DNA of 64,000 nt from JAGXLC01 sp041686375 (lineage in GTDB: Bacteria; Bacteroidota; Bacteroidia; Bacteroidales; UBA12077), in NCBI GenBank assembly GCA_041686375.1, contig JAWLEB010000015.1, forward strand, positions 1 to 64,000, written 5' to 3'. Made by a program: the position numbers and the translations under genes. Positions within the stretch are counted from its first letter, which is position 1, and every line of letters starts with the position of its first letter. This document shows, piece by piece, positions 42,343 through 52,058 of this stretch. Under the pieces are notes generated by a model. The model saw only the letters and a list, made by a program, of their open reading frames with translations. It was not told the origin of the DNA and made no database searches.

Positions 42343-45318
42343 CTATATTGTATTAGGTTTGAGTATCGCTCCCTTACTTTCTTTCCCATTAATTTGCACT
42401 ACTACTGGTTTTTCAAATCGAATGTGTTTTATATACTCATCTTCATACACTGCTTTTTGTTTACGCAGGAAGTCCAGATCATAAAATCCGTCATCGATAT
42501 AAGGATTGATCGTAAAATATCCAACCCTAAAAGATGTCAAGTTTTGGAAAAAGTGCGTTCCCTGGCTTGGATCAATACGATAATTATCCAACCCAGACTC
42601 CACAATCACTCTTGCCTGGGAAATGTTTCCCCACTTCACAGGGATACCAAGGCTTGGATCTGCTGTACCCCATCTTCCGGGGCCAACGAGAATATAGTTT
42701 CTCGCCTCACTTATAAACATTTTGTTCATCTCATCAATCTGAGCAGCAATTTCTTTGCTTTTCTGGGAAGAAAAATTTTCAGGTTTCACATAAATAAAAT
42801 CATAAATATTATCAATACGGCCATGGCCAAGCGCAGCATCTGAAAAAATTATAGTCTGCGAAGGTTTGATCTCACTTATATCTATATTATTCTCTTCCTG
42901 GCTATCAACAATGGGTCGTATTTGCAAGAAGTTAAAAATAATAGGGTCTTCTTTCTTTACATTCAAGTCTACAGCAAATTCTATCTCAATAGGATTGTTC
43001 ATTTCACTTTGTCCTATGTCTAACAAATCCTGCATTATTTTATCCACTGGGATAATTCTGTGTTTTAGTACATTAGCAAATGTTATAATTTTTTTGCCTT
43101 TATACATTGTTCCTTCCCGTATCATATCATTCTCAAAATCATAAGTTGAAGCTACATGTTTCAAGGAACCATCTTCCTCAGCTTCTTTAATTCTAAGCTT
43201 TAAAAGATTCACGGCATCATCAGTTGATGGAGTGAAATTTTCCGGACTTAAATCGAGGGCATAAAAATATTTCTGAGTGTCCTTCAGGGCAAGCTCAGGA
43301 CTTGCGAGTTGCAGAACACGATCAGGATGTTTGGGAGCAAAGCGCAAAGAAACTCCCCCGTCAACAATCTGCTTTCCCAATCCAAATGCAAGATTAACAA
43401 TACCCTCACTAGATTTTTCAGGTCCTACCGGATAAAAATTAATTGACCGGGCTACACCTGAGATGGTGGGATAGAATTTATTTCCATATCTGGAACCACA
43501 CACTTCCTGCAGTATGATTCCCATTTTCTCTTCATCAATAACATTAGACGTAGCAGCCATGTATGCTTTACTATTCTGATAATAAACAGATGCATAAACA
43601 CTTTTTATAGCATCTGAAATTAGTTGAATCATCCTTGTATTGTCATCCACTCGAGGTACCATGAATGTATTATATACACCTGCAAAAGGTTGATAATGGC
43701 TATCTTCCAATTTGCTTGATGAACGGATGGCTATTGGATTTTTAATGACTTCAACGAAAGCGTAAAGGTCTTGATAGACTCTGCTTGGAAGCCGCGCCTC
43801 AATAAAATGTCTCAATATTGCTTCGTCACTTATATCTGACAGCGCCACTTTATACAAATCATTCCCCTCCATAAATTCATCAAAAATATCCGTACTTAAA
43901 ACTACTGTCCTAGGTATGGTTATGAGAACATTATCATACTTGGTAAAAATCTGATTCTTTTTAATAATGGAATTGGCAAAAGCCAGCCCGCGAGCTTTTC
44001 CACCAATAGAGCCATCACCAATTCTTGAAAATATTAAGTATTCATCAAAACTGTTTTTATCAAATTTAGCAATCACTCCTCTTCCCTTGCTCATTCTGTA
44101 ACTTGAAATAGCTTTATAAATATAGCTCCTCACATCATCCAATGATTGGAAGTCACTCAATTTCAAATATTTAAAAAGTTGTGCGATTGGAAATATTGCC
44201 CTTGCATTCAGCCACTTAGAAAGATCATTCCGACTAGCATGGTATTCAAGAGAATCATCAGGAATTTCCAGAATCATTTGTTGCAATGATTGAAGGTCTG
44301 AGGCACGTCCGATAGGTTCCTGTGTTTTAGGATCTCTGAAAACAAACTCCCCAAAAGCAAATTGCCGTATAATATAGTTTCTCAACTCAATAGAAAGCGT
44401 TTTGGAATACTTATGGATAAAACCTGCATTATGCTTTTGAGCTATTTCTTTATTCTTACCATCAGAAGACTGCAGGAGAAAAGGAATAAATTCATCCTGA
44501 TTTCTGACCTTCTTACAGAGTTTTACTCCTGCAAACTTATCTTTAATGCCATTCCTTTTATAGCTGATATCAGAAATTACACCAAGCAAATTATATTTAT
44601 ATTTTTCAAACAACTCAACAGCTTCCTCATAGGTGGTAGCAAGCAATATTTTTGGCCGTCCCCGCATGCGTAGCATTCGCTGGTGCTCATTCAATGCTTC
44701 CCTGACATATTCTTTAGACTGCTTAAAAATAATTTTATAAATGTTTGGAAGATATGATGATATGTAACGAATAGAATTCTCCACAAGTAAAATAGCCTGA
44801 ACCCCGACAACTTCCACATCATGCTCAACATTCATCTTATCCTCAATAAGTTTGATAATCGCCAGCAATAAATCAGCATTTCCCAGCCAGCAAAAAACAT
44901 AATCTATGGCGCTCAGATCTTCTTTTTCAATTCTCAGGGTTACTTCTCTTGAAAAATGAGTAAGCACAACAATTGGAATGGTCGGATATTCCTCCTTGAT
45001 ATTATGAGCCAGTTCAAATGTATCATATCCTCCCATTGTCAACATGGTAATAACAAGGTCAATACTGTCATTTCTGAGTATTTCAAAGGCTTCTTCTGGC
45101 GAATGTGCCATTATAAATATTGGAGGATAACGAAGGTTTAAAGAAACATATTCATTAAATATCTGCTCATCTATCCTGCCGTCCTCTTCCAGTACAAATG
45201 CATCATAACTACTGGCAATAAGCAAAACTTTATGTATTCGCTTCTGCATTAGCAGACTGAAAGAAGTATCATTAAAATCTATCTGTAAATTATCTTGATG
45301 TTTAGAATAAAATGACAT
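42343..45318 (-). CDS. receiver-like + PEP/pyruvate-binding (PPDK-N) protein, paralogue 1
   Basis: 991 residues, cytoplasmic. Residues about 27-165 form a receiver-like domain whose phosphoacceptor position is not Asp (DLVITMLTMGG). About 170-325 is a second receiver-like domain with Asp in LLGVISDISYKRNG. About 430-800 is a PPDK_N ATP-grasp domain with the nucleotide-site motif RSSSKLEDSHYQPFAGVYNTF, GLGKQIVDGG and a C-terminal part with ILVGPGRWGTADPSLGIPV and HFFQNLTS. The His swivel and PEP TIM-barrel domains of PEP synthase/PPDK are absent, so it is not a normal PEP synthase. Substrate and output are unknown. A longer paralogue is directly upstream on the same strand. Confidence 0.75.
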   Translation of the reverse strand: MSFYSKHQDNLQIDFNDTSFSLLMQKRIHKVLLIASSYDAFVLEEDGRIDEQIFNEYVSLNLRYPPIFIMAHSPEEAFEILRNDSIDLVITMLTMGGYDTFELAHNIKEEYPTIPIVVLTHFSREVTLRIEKEDLSAIDYVFCWLGNADLLLAIIKLIEDKMNVEHDVEVVGVQAILLVENSIRYISSYLPNIYKIIFKQSKEYVREALNEHQRMLRMRGRPKILLATTYEEAVELFEKYKYNLLGVISDISYKRNGIKDKFAGVKLCKKVRNQDEFIPFLLQSSDGKNKEIAQKHNAGFIHKYSKTLSIELRNYIIRQFAFGEFVFRDPKTQEPIGRASDLQSLQQMILEIPDDSLEYHASRNDLSKWLNARAIFPIAQLFKYLKLSDFQSLDDVRSYIYKAISSYRMSKGRGVIAKFDKNSFDEYLIFSRIGDGSIGGKARGLAFANSIIKKNQIFTKYDNVLITIPRTVVLSTDIFDEFMEGNDLYKVALSDISDEAILRHFIEARLPSRVYQDLYAFVEVIKNPIAIRSSSKLEDSHYQPFAGVYNTFMVPRVDDNTRMIQLISDAIKSVYASVYYQNSKAYMAATSNVIDEEKMGIILQEVCGSRYGNKFYPTISGVARSINFYPVGPEKSSEGIVNLAFGLGKQIVDGGVSLRFAPKHPDRVLQLASPELALKDTQKYFYALDLSPENFTPSTDDAVNLLKLRIKEAEEDGSLKHVASTYDFENDMIREGTMYKGKKIITFANVLKHRIIPVDKIMQDLLDIGQSEMNNPIEIEFAVDLNVKKEDPIIFNFLQIRPIVDSQEENNIDISEIKPSQTIIFSDAALGHGRIDNIYDFIYVKPENFSSQKSKEIAAQIDEMNKMFISEARNYILVGPGRWGTADPSLGIPVKWGNISQARVIVESGLDNYRIDPSQGTHFFQNLTSFRVGYFTINPYIDDGFYDLDFLRKQKAVYEDEYIKHIRFEKPVVVQINGKESKGAILKPNTI

Positions 45319-45448
45319 AATATCTTAGATATAAAAGTTAATAGCGCAAACAGCAAACCTACAAAAATTAAAACATAAAAATTCATTGTACAATAAACGA
45401 GCAATAAAACAATTTATTAACAATAAAGCTAAATATCTAAGTGAATTA

Positions 45449-48400
45449 TCAAGATATAGCAGCAATCATTTTTCTGCCATCCATTATAATATTTAAAGGT
45501 CGCTCGAACCTTATATGCTTAAAATGTTGAGTTTGATCAATTAATTTTTGGTTTTCAAGTTTATCCCATGAAATAAAATTCCCAGTAGAATTATTTGACA
45601 CAGAAAGATAACCCACATTCATAGAGGTTACATTATGAAAAAAATGCGATCCCAAAGATGCATCTAATGGAAAGTTCTCCAAACCCACCTCTACAATTAC
45701 TTTAGCATTGGATATCTGTGACCAGGCCACAGGAATTCCCAGAAACTTATCCCTCGTACCCCACCTGCCCGGGCCAATCAAAACATACTTCTTCCCTTTT
45801 TCCTGAAATTTCGCATTCAATTTTTCAATTTCATATGTCATCTCCACCGTTTTGTTGTTATCAAAATTTTCTTTATCGACAAAGACTACATCCTCTATTC
45901 CCTCAATTTTCCCATTGCCCATGCTCCGTTCAGAAAATACTATTAAATTATCCCGCTGAATATCTGACTCTTCAATTGTATAATCATCTTCATGACACAC
46001 AAGTGGTTTAATCTGCAGAAGATAAAATGAAGACAGATAATTATCATCCTTATTTAAATCCACAGCCCATTCAATTTCAACTTCAGACCCAAGGGCTTCT
46101 TTAACCACATCCAAGGTCTCTCGTATCGTTTTAGCCAAGGGTATGTATTCGTATTTCAGAATGTTAGAAAAATTCACCACCCTGGGGCCATAAGTATCAA
46201 TGCCCGGCTCAAGTTGATCATTATCAGGATTATATACAGAAACACAATGCTTTAAGTTCCCATGTTTTTCTGCTTCGCCAATATCTAATTTTTCCAGACC
46301 TGCATCAACTCCTTCCAGCAAATTCAACGCTTCACGACCCATATCCACTGCATAAAATTTAACCTGAGAACTTTTTACCAGGTCTTTGGTTGAAAGGATT
46401 TGTAGTGTCGGATATGCAGGAGAGAAACGGTATGCCTGTTCCCCGTCAACCACATATTGGCCTAATCCAACTGCTGCCACAGCAAAACCTTCTTCCGGTT
46501 TCATGTGAGAAATAGGATAATAATTATGCGATTGCGCAGTACCACTAATATGCGGATAATAATAACTATCGTACTGATTACCAACAACCTCTTGTATAAT
46601 AACTGCCATCTTCTCCTCTTCCACTTTATGTCCGACTGCCTTAAAATAATTTTTCGCTTCATTGGAATAGATAGAGGCATAAACTAACTTAATCGCATTC
46701 ATAAGCTGTTCCAGACGTACTGAAGAATCTTGATGACTATTGGGAAGAAGAAACGTGTCAAACACACCTGAAAATGGCTGTGTAATTGAATCCTCAAATA
46801 AACTTGATGAACGAACTGCTATTGGTTTGGTTATATGCTTTATAAATACTTTAAGCTTCTTATCCAGCTCAAATGACAAGTCAGAATCTATAAACCACTT
46901 TTTTATTTTCTCATAATCATGTTCATTTATGACCTTGTCTCCTAATTTATTTTTCTCCATGAAAATATCAAACTCATCGGTTCCAATAATGGCAGTTCTC
47001 GGGGTTCTGATATTAATATCAGGCAATAGTTCGTTGAATTTAAAATTATAAATCAGGGTATTGATAAATGCTACACCTCGTCCTTTTCCCCCAAGTGAAC
47101 CAGGAGATAAACTTACAATATTATTTTCCTCCAGAATAGCATGCTCACTGAAGTTAACTATTTTACCCCTTTCCTGCTCATTTCGATATAACTCCAGAAT
47201 ATTAATAAGAAAATGACGCATGTGCTCAGGATCTGCAAAATCACTTACTTTTAAGGGATTAATGATTTTGGCGATTTGGATCTCTCCTCTTGCCATCAGC
47301 CACAAAGAAAATTGGTTCTTAACAGCATGATATACAAGCGAATCAGCTGGAACAGTTTTTAAGTAAGATTCAAATTCATCCATTGATTTCGCCACTGCAA
47401 TCTGTCTTCCATGCTTATCTCGATAAACAAAATGACCAAAACCAAGGTGATAGTTGATGAAACTTTTAATATCCTGCAATAGGGTTTCAGAATTCTTATT
47501 AATAAAATTGGACTTAATCTTATAAGTCTCAACCGCATTGTCCGGATTTGAAGACTGTAGAATAGTAGGAAGATTTGGCAAATTTTTCTTGGCGTATCTT
47601 ATAAGGTCAAACCCAGCGTTTGAGTCGATAGTTCCTTCTCTAGGGAATCGAATATCTGAAATAAGGAATAATAAATAATCTTTATATTTCTCAAAAATTT
47701 CCATTGCCTCCTCATAACTGGAAGCAAGCAATATTTTAGGACGCGTTCTTAATTTCAAAACTTTATAAAGGTCATCCGTGTTCACATCTTCAATAAGTCG
47801 CTTTGTCTGCTCAAGTATAATCTGGTACAACATCGGAAGATACCGTGAATAATATTTTACAGAATCTTCAACCAGAAGTATTACCCGGGTCAATCCTACT
47901 TTCGTATCATTTTCAATATTCACATTATCTTCCAACAATTTTACCATTGCAAAAAACACTTTAGAATCACCGTTCCAAACAAAAATATTGTCTAAGGATT
48001 TCAAACTCTCTTTTTTCTGGTCGAGGAACTCAAGATCTGCATTATTATTCAATAACAAAAACAACGGGATGTATGGATATTTTTCTTTTAAACTTTGACT
48101 AATCTCAATAGGCTTCTTTTTATCCACACCCATCATCAGAATCACCATATCAAAATGCTTTTCCCCCATCTGCTTCAATGCCTCCTCCTCTGTGGACACT
48201 CCGGTAACCCTTGGCAAAGAGGTGAGATTCAACTGATGATATTCACCCAAAATATGATCAGAAAACCTTCCTTCTTTCTCGATACTAAAAGCATCATACA
48301 AATTAGCTACCAGGAGAATTTCTTTTACTTTAAAAGGCATAAGATCGTGGAGCATATCACGATCGGCATTATAGTTATTAAGGAATTTCTGCAATAATTG

Positions 48401-48901
48401 TCTGCTATTCAAAGGACGGGAAGTGCCTGTGCCTTTTTCAAAAATTTTCTTTTCTTTCCCACTTTTGCTAATAATTTCCCGGGCCTTAATACTATTAATG
48501 TAACCTGTAATTAAATTGGATATATTTATTATCAGGTCCCTTTCTTCTTTGAGAAAAGGCCCTTCATCTCTTTTCGGAAATTTTTTTGTGTAAAAAACTT
48601 CAATCAGTCCTTCCTCATTTTCAATAGTTTCAAACTTTTGTCTTTGTACCCACTTAGTTTCCTGGAATTGAGAAGATAAGTAGACCTTACCTGCATACTT
48701 GATCCGTGCAACCGTATATTCAGGATATTGCCAGCCCCGCGGTAGCTTTAAGGCAATTTGCTGTAAAGTTTCTTCAATGGACTTGTTTTTTTTAATTATC
48801 TCTGTTGTCTGGTTAATACATGACAATTCCTTAATGCGTTCTTTGCTCTCGGCCAGCAACTTATGATAATCATTGGGAGAATCCTTATAGTCACGGTTCA
48901 T
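45449..48901 (-). CDS. GAF + receiver-like + PEP/pyruvate-binding protein, paralogue 2
   Basis: 1150 residues. It has the layout of the downstream paralogue plus an N-terminal sensor. Residues about 10-150 look like a GAF domain of the histidine-kinase type (LPRGWQYPEYTVARIKYAGKVYLSS) preceded by a helix. The first receiver-like domain (about 188-325) again lacks Asp (DMVILMMGVD); the second (about 332-485) has it in LLFLISDIRFPREG. The PPDK_N domain has RSSSLFEDSITQPFSGVFDTF and GPGRWGTRDKFLGIPV. The pair reads GAF-REC-REC-PPDK_N and REC-REC-PPDK_N. Likely a signalling-controlled phosphotransfer or ligand-binding system, by inference. The genes are 130 bases apart. Confidence 0.75.
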   Translation of the reverse strand: MNRDYKDSPNDYHKLLAESKERIKELSCINQTTEIIKKNKSIEETLQQIALKLPRGWQYPEYTVARIKYAGKVYLSSQFQETKWVQRQKFETIENEEGLIEVFYTKKFPKRDEGPFLKEERDLIINISNLITGYINSIKAREIISKSGKEKKIFEKGTGTSRPLNSRQLLQKFLNNYNADRDMLHDLMPFKVKEILLVANLYDAFSIEKEGRFSDHILGEYHQLNLTSLPRVTGVSTEEEALKQMGEKHFDMVILMMGVDKKKPIEISQSLKEKYPYIPLFLLLNNNADLEFLDQKKESLKSLDNIFVWNGDSKVFFAMVKLLEDNVNIENDTKVGLTRVILLVEDSVKYYSRYLPMLYQIILEQTKRLIEDVNTDDLYKVLKLRTRPKILLASSYEEAMEIFEKYKDYLLFLISDIRFPREGTIDSNAGFDLIRYAKKNLPNLPTILQSSNPDNAVETYKIKSNFINKNSETLLQDIKSFINYHLGFGHFVYRDKHGRQIAVAKSMDEFESYLKTVPADSLVYHAVKNQFSLWLMARGEIQIAKIINPLKVSDFADPEHMRHFLINILELYRNEQERGKIVNFSEHAILEENNIVSLSPGSLGGKGRGVAFINTLIYNFKFNELLPDINIRTPRTAIIGTDEFDIFMEKNKLGDKVINEHDYEKIKKWFIDSDLSFELDKKLKVFIKHITKPIAVRSSSLFEDSITQPFSGVFDTFLLPNSHQDSSVRLEQLMNAIKLVYASIYSNEAKNYFKAVGHKVEEEKMAVIIQEVVGNQYDSYYYPHISGTAQSHNYYPISHMKPEEGFAVAAVGLGQYVVDGEQAYRFSPAYPTLQILSTKDLVKSSQVKFYAVDMGREALNLLEGVDAGLEKLDIGEAEKHGNLKHCVSVYNPDNDQLEPGIDTYGPRVVNFSNILKYEYIPLAKTIRETLDVVKEALGSEVEIEWAVDLNKDDNYLSSFYLLQIKPLVCHEDDYTIEESDIQRDNLIVFSERSMGNGKIEGIEDVVFVDKENFDNNKTVEMTYEIEKLNAKFQEKGKKYVLIGPGRWGTRDKFLGIPVAWSQISNAKVIVEVGLENFPLDASLGSHFFHNVTSMNVGYLSVSNNSTGNFISWDKLENQKLIDQTQHFKHIRFERPLNIIMDGRKMIAAIS

Positions 48902-49473
48902 ACACTAGAAATTTATTGATTATAAGCTTATCTAATAAAACGAAATAAAAAAGTTAAAAGTTTTGGTTCATATGCCAATATTTTTAATTGTTCCAACGTC
49001 CGATGAAAACTGCCATAAGAAACTATCAAAACTTAAGTTAATAATAATGTTTGAGCCATATATACATCTTTATGCGGGGCACAACTGCTATTATAAATAC
49101 TTCGCCTCCTGCAGACCCATATGTAACAATCAATTAAATTAACAACCAGCACATAAAACATCACTATATAAATATACAGAATATCAGTAATAATTAAAAA
49201 AGAAAATGGTTCCCCGCCTGAACAACCAGTCGGGCAGGTTTTTAATTCCCTTCGGTTCCCGCTTTGCGGGACAGGCTATGAAATCGCTTCGCTAGTTGGG
49301 CAATGCAAAAAAAGAAAAACCAATATTTATGAAAGTAAATGATGCTTACAAATAAGCAGAGAAACAAAAAAAAATCATTTCATAACGCTCATTAAATTAA
49401 GCTCATGTATGTAAACTTTGGAAAAAAGCGCGCTTTTAGGAAGACTCAATTATTCAAAAAATCTAAATAAAAA
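48902..49473. other. 572-base gap with a GC-rich block of short hairpins
   Basis: Most of the gap is AT-rich with no gene. Bases 49210-49300 are sharply GC-richer and contain a perfect hairpin TCCCGC-TTT-GCGGGA (49257-49271), CCTG/CAGG and CCCG/CGGG pairs (49213-49238) and the stretch GGACAGGCTATGAAATCGCT. The block looks like a REP- or BIME-type intergenic repeat, but no second copy is in this window. Confidence 0.5.
49257..49271. repeat. GC hairpin in the dsbD downstream region
   Basis: TCCCGC and GCGGGA pair perfectly with a TTT loop, giving the minimal 6-bp stem of a REP-like unit. It is about 200 bases after the dsbD stop on the - strand, too far to be its obvious terminator. Confidence 0.6.
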
Positions 49474-51531
49474 TTATGGTTCATTGTATTGCTCAACTCC
49501 TTGTTTTAAATAGTTGGCAAATTCCTGTGGGTCTAGTTCATAGCCTTTTGAATCGGTAATCTGTTCTCCATCAGAATCCAAAATTACATAATAAGGCTGT
49601 GTGTTCGCATTAAAACGGGTAAGCTGTATGTCTGCATTTTTCTTACCAATTGTCTTCTTTACTTTGCCATCGTATTCTGATTCTATCCACTCTGATTCTG
49701 GCAGTTTTGTCCGATCATCCACATATAGAGCAATAACCACATACTCTTTATTCATAAGTCTCTGAACCTCTGACACAGACCATACCTCTGACTGCATCTT
49801 CTTACAATTACTACAAGAATGACCGGTAAAATACACCAAAACAGGTTTATCCAATTCTTCTGCACAACTCATTCCCTGCTCATAATCGAAATATCCTTTT
49901 ATCCCGTATGGTAAATCAAGAATATCGCTATATTTAGGCTCTTCTTCGCAAAGAGTTTCCGAGGCAGATATTTCATTCACTCCTCCAGAAGCGGTAATTT
50001 CAAATTGCTGAGCAGATTTTGGAGGTAATAATCCTGAGATGGAATTAAGGTTGGCTCCAAATAATCCAGGAACAAGATATATTGCAAAAGAAAATGCCGC
50101 AATAGCAAAAACAAGACGGATAACCGAAATATTTTTTAAATCACTATCATTAGGCAATTTTATTTTACCGAGTAAATAGAACCCAAGGAGAGTAAACAAT
50201 GCAATCCAAATTGATATGTATAAATCACGGCTTAACAGATCCAAATGATAATTTTGATCTATATTTGACAGGAACTTGAACGCGAAAGCAAGAATTATAA
50301 ATGCAAGCACTACCTTAACAGAGTTCATCCATCCACCAGACTTTGGTAATTTTTTCAACCAACCGGGAGATATAGCAAGCACAGTAAACGGTAAACCAAA
50401 TCCCACGGCAAAACCAAACATTCCAACTGTAGGTTCGATAACTGCGCCACCTGCTGCTTTAACCAACAATGCACCTACAATAGGGCCTGTGCATGAAAAG
50501 GAAACAAGAACTAAGGTCAATGCCATAAAGAAGGAAGCCAAATATCCTCCTTTATCAACCTTACTATCAGCTCTATTAGCTAACTTTGAAGGCAATACAA
50601 TTTCAAACAGTCCAAAAAACGAACTTGCAAAAACGAGAAATAAAAGGAAAAATATCAGGTTAGGTATCCAATGTGTACTTAAAGTACCTGTAAAATCAGC
50701 ACTAGCGCTTGTCAAAGATACAATCAGGCCAACAGAAGTATACAAAATAATGATTGATAACCCAAAAATAAGTGCCTTAATAATTCCCTGTAACCTGGCA
50801 GATGCACTTTGCATAAAAAATGAAATCGTCATTGGAATCATCGGAAAAACACATGGTGTTAAAATACCTGCAAACCCTAATAAAACGGAAAAGAGGAAAA
50901 AGCCTATCAAAGATTGGTTACCCTCCTGATCGCTGGCAGTTCTTTCATCATCCTTCAATTCCTCAGTTTCAGCACTAACACTTTTGTCAGCATCTCCCTC
51001 CTTCTCTTCTTTTTCATCGCTACCTTTTCCTTTATCAGTTTCTGTATCTTCATCAAACTCGGCAGATTCAACTTCTTCACCGCCTTCTACCTCAAATGCA
51101 AAATCCGGATTAAAATAAACACATCTATCATCCTGACAGACCTGATATTCTACATTACCTGTAATCTCAAAATCATCTTCGGATTTAATTTTAATTTTTT
51201 GGGTAAAAGTCGCTTCCTCGCTAAATTGCTTGACATCCATCTCAAATATCTCATCATATACTTCCTCCGGTTCAGGACTTTCATCAGTTCCATCTATTAG
51301 CTCATATTTATCAGATTCATCAAAATGGAATGTAGTTCGTAATGGGCCACCTTCCGCAAAGTCTTGAGCATATAAATGCCAGTTATCGTCTATATCGGCA
51401 TAAAAAACAAGATTGGCAGTCTGATTGTCGATTTTCTCAACGGTATAGTTCCAGGTAACCGGGTCCGCAGGTTGAGAAAAACCAACTACTGAAAAAAAGG
51501 TAAAAAAAAGTATCAGTGTTATTCGTGTCAT
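49474..51531 (-). CDS. dsbD: DsbD-like protein-disulfide reductase
   Basis: 685 residues. Signal peptide (about 1-19), a DsbD N-terminal domain (about 25-155 with NWHLYAQDFAEGGPLRTTFHF), an acidic Glu/Lys linker (about 155-205), an eight-helix CcdA-type membrane domain (about 210-490 with GILTPCVFPMIPMT and FSCTGPIVG) and a C-terminal thioredoxin domain with C573-x2-C576 (HSCSNCKK). It moves reducing power from cytoplasmic thioredoxin to periplasmic targets. The ATG is the last three bases of an 85-bp leader repeat. Confidence 0.93.
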   Translation of the reverse strand: MTRITLILFFTFFSVVGFSQPADPVTWNYTVEKIDNQTANLVFYADIDDNWHLYAQDFAEGGPLRTTFHFDESDKYELIDGTDESPEPEEVYDEIFEMDVKQFSEEATFTQKIKIKSEDDFEITGNVEYQVCQDDRCVYFNPDFAFEVEGGEEVESAEFDEDTETDKGKGSDEKEEKEGDADKSVSAETEELKDDERTASDQEGNQSLIGFFLFSVLLGFAGILTPCVFPMIPMTISFFMQSASARLQGIIKALIFGLSIIILYTSVGLIVSLTSASADFTGTLSTHWIPNLIFFLLFLVFASSFFGLFEIVLPSKLANRADSKVDKGGYLASFFMALTLVLVSFSCTGPIVGALLVKAAGGAVIEPTVGMFGFAVGFGLPFTVLAISPGWLKKLPKSGGWMNSVKVVLAFIILAFAFKFLSNIDQNYHLDLLSRDLYISIWIALFTLLGFYLLGKIKLPNDSDLKNISVIRLVFAIAAFSFAIYLVPGLFGANLNSISGLLPPKSAQQFEITASGGVNEISASETLCEEEPKYSDILDLPYGIKGYFDYEQGMSCAEELDKPVLVYFTGHSCSNCKKMQSEVWSVSEVQRLMNKEYVVIALYVDDRTKLPESEWIESEYDGKVKKTIGKKNADIQLTRFNANTQPYYVILDSDGEQITDSKGYELDPQEFANYLKQGVEQYNEP

Positions 51532-51613
51532 TTGGATAAAGTTTGATTGTTAGTTTAATGCTCTGAGACTTATTACTACTAAAGTCAACATTTTTTGATT
51601 CTGCATCCCATAA
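51529..51613 (-). repeat. 85-bp leader repeat, copy 2 (before dsbD)
   Basis: Read on the - strand it begins TTATGGGATG and ends AACTTTATCCAAATG, where the ATG is the dsbD start. It aligns gaplessly with the copy at 61213-61297 over all 85 bases; I count 68 identities. The last 15 bases are identical in the two. Confidence 0.85.
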
Positions 51614-51686
51614 AACCCTCAAGCATTGTCTACCGACAGATACGGGATTGTACACAGGTTTTTGTGTACGCTAGTGGATGAGAGTT
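51614..51686 (-). repeat. upstream stem module of leader repeat, copy 2
   Basis: On the - strand AACTCTCA (within 51686-51678) can pair with TGAGGGTT (within 51621-51614) with one G-T, enclosing a perfect inner hairpin GTACAC-N8-GTGTAC. The flanking words CTCATCCACTAG, TCGGTAGA and TGAGGGTT are shared with copy 1 at 31462-31534. Confidence 0.65.
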
Positions 51687-52058
51687 TATAAAATGTTTTT
51701 GCATAGTTTCAAAGAATGTTTAAACACCCAATGCTATAATTTTTATTGCATGCAAAAATAATATAATTATCAAAACAATAAATATGAATATATGTTTAGA
51801 TATTGATATATATCATCTCATTAGTTTATACGAAACACAAAGGGGATTGAAAGCCCAAAAAGAGAAGGTTTATTTATCCCATTGCTAACACAGTAATCTG
51901 TTAAAAAATCTTAAATGACCCTGAATACTGGCATTCCATCACCGAAGCAAATAAAAAAAACGCAAATAACTGTAAACAGGTTCTTAGTAATTTTGAAAGA
52001 TTTTGTTGGCAATAAGCAGAAAAACAAAAAAACACAGAAAAGGAGCCTGAAACAAGTT
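51687..52058. other. 372-base gap between dsbD leader and RNase G
   Basis: AT-rich. Overlapping open frames of 69 codons occur on both strands near 51911-52124 but run into the RNase G end and have no family resemblance, so they are not called. No clear terminator hairpin follows RNase G; the sequence AATAAGCAGAAAAACAAAAA (from about 52011) resembles one downstream of dsbD (from about 49353) but is low-complexity. Confidence 0.4.

Noticed and set aside
49353..49376. Possible short repeat shared with about 52010-52033 (AATAAGCAGA-type with A runs)
   Set aside because: The match is mostly A-rich low-complexity sequence and could arise by chance; too weak to call a repeat.
48902..49473. ncRNA gene (6S, RNase P, tmRNA) in the long gap
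   Set aside because: None of the conserved sequence blocks of these RNAs is visible.
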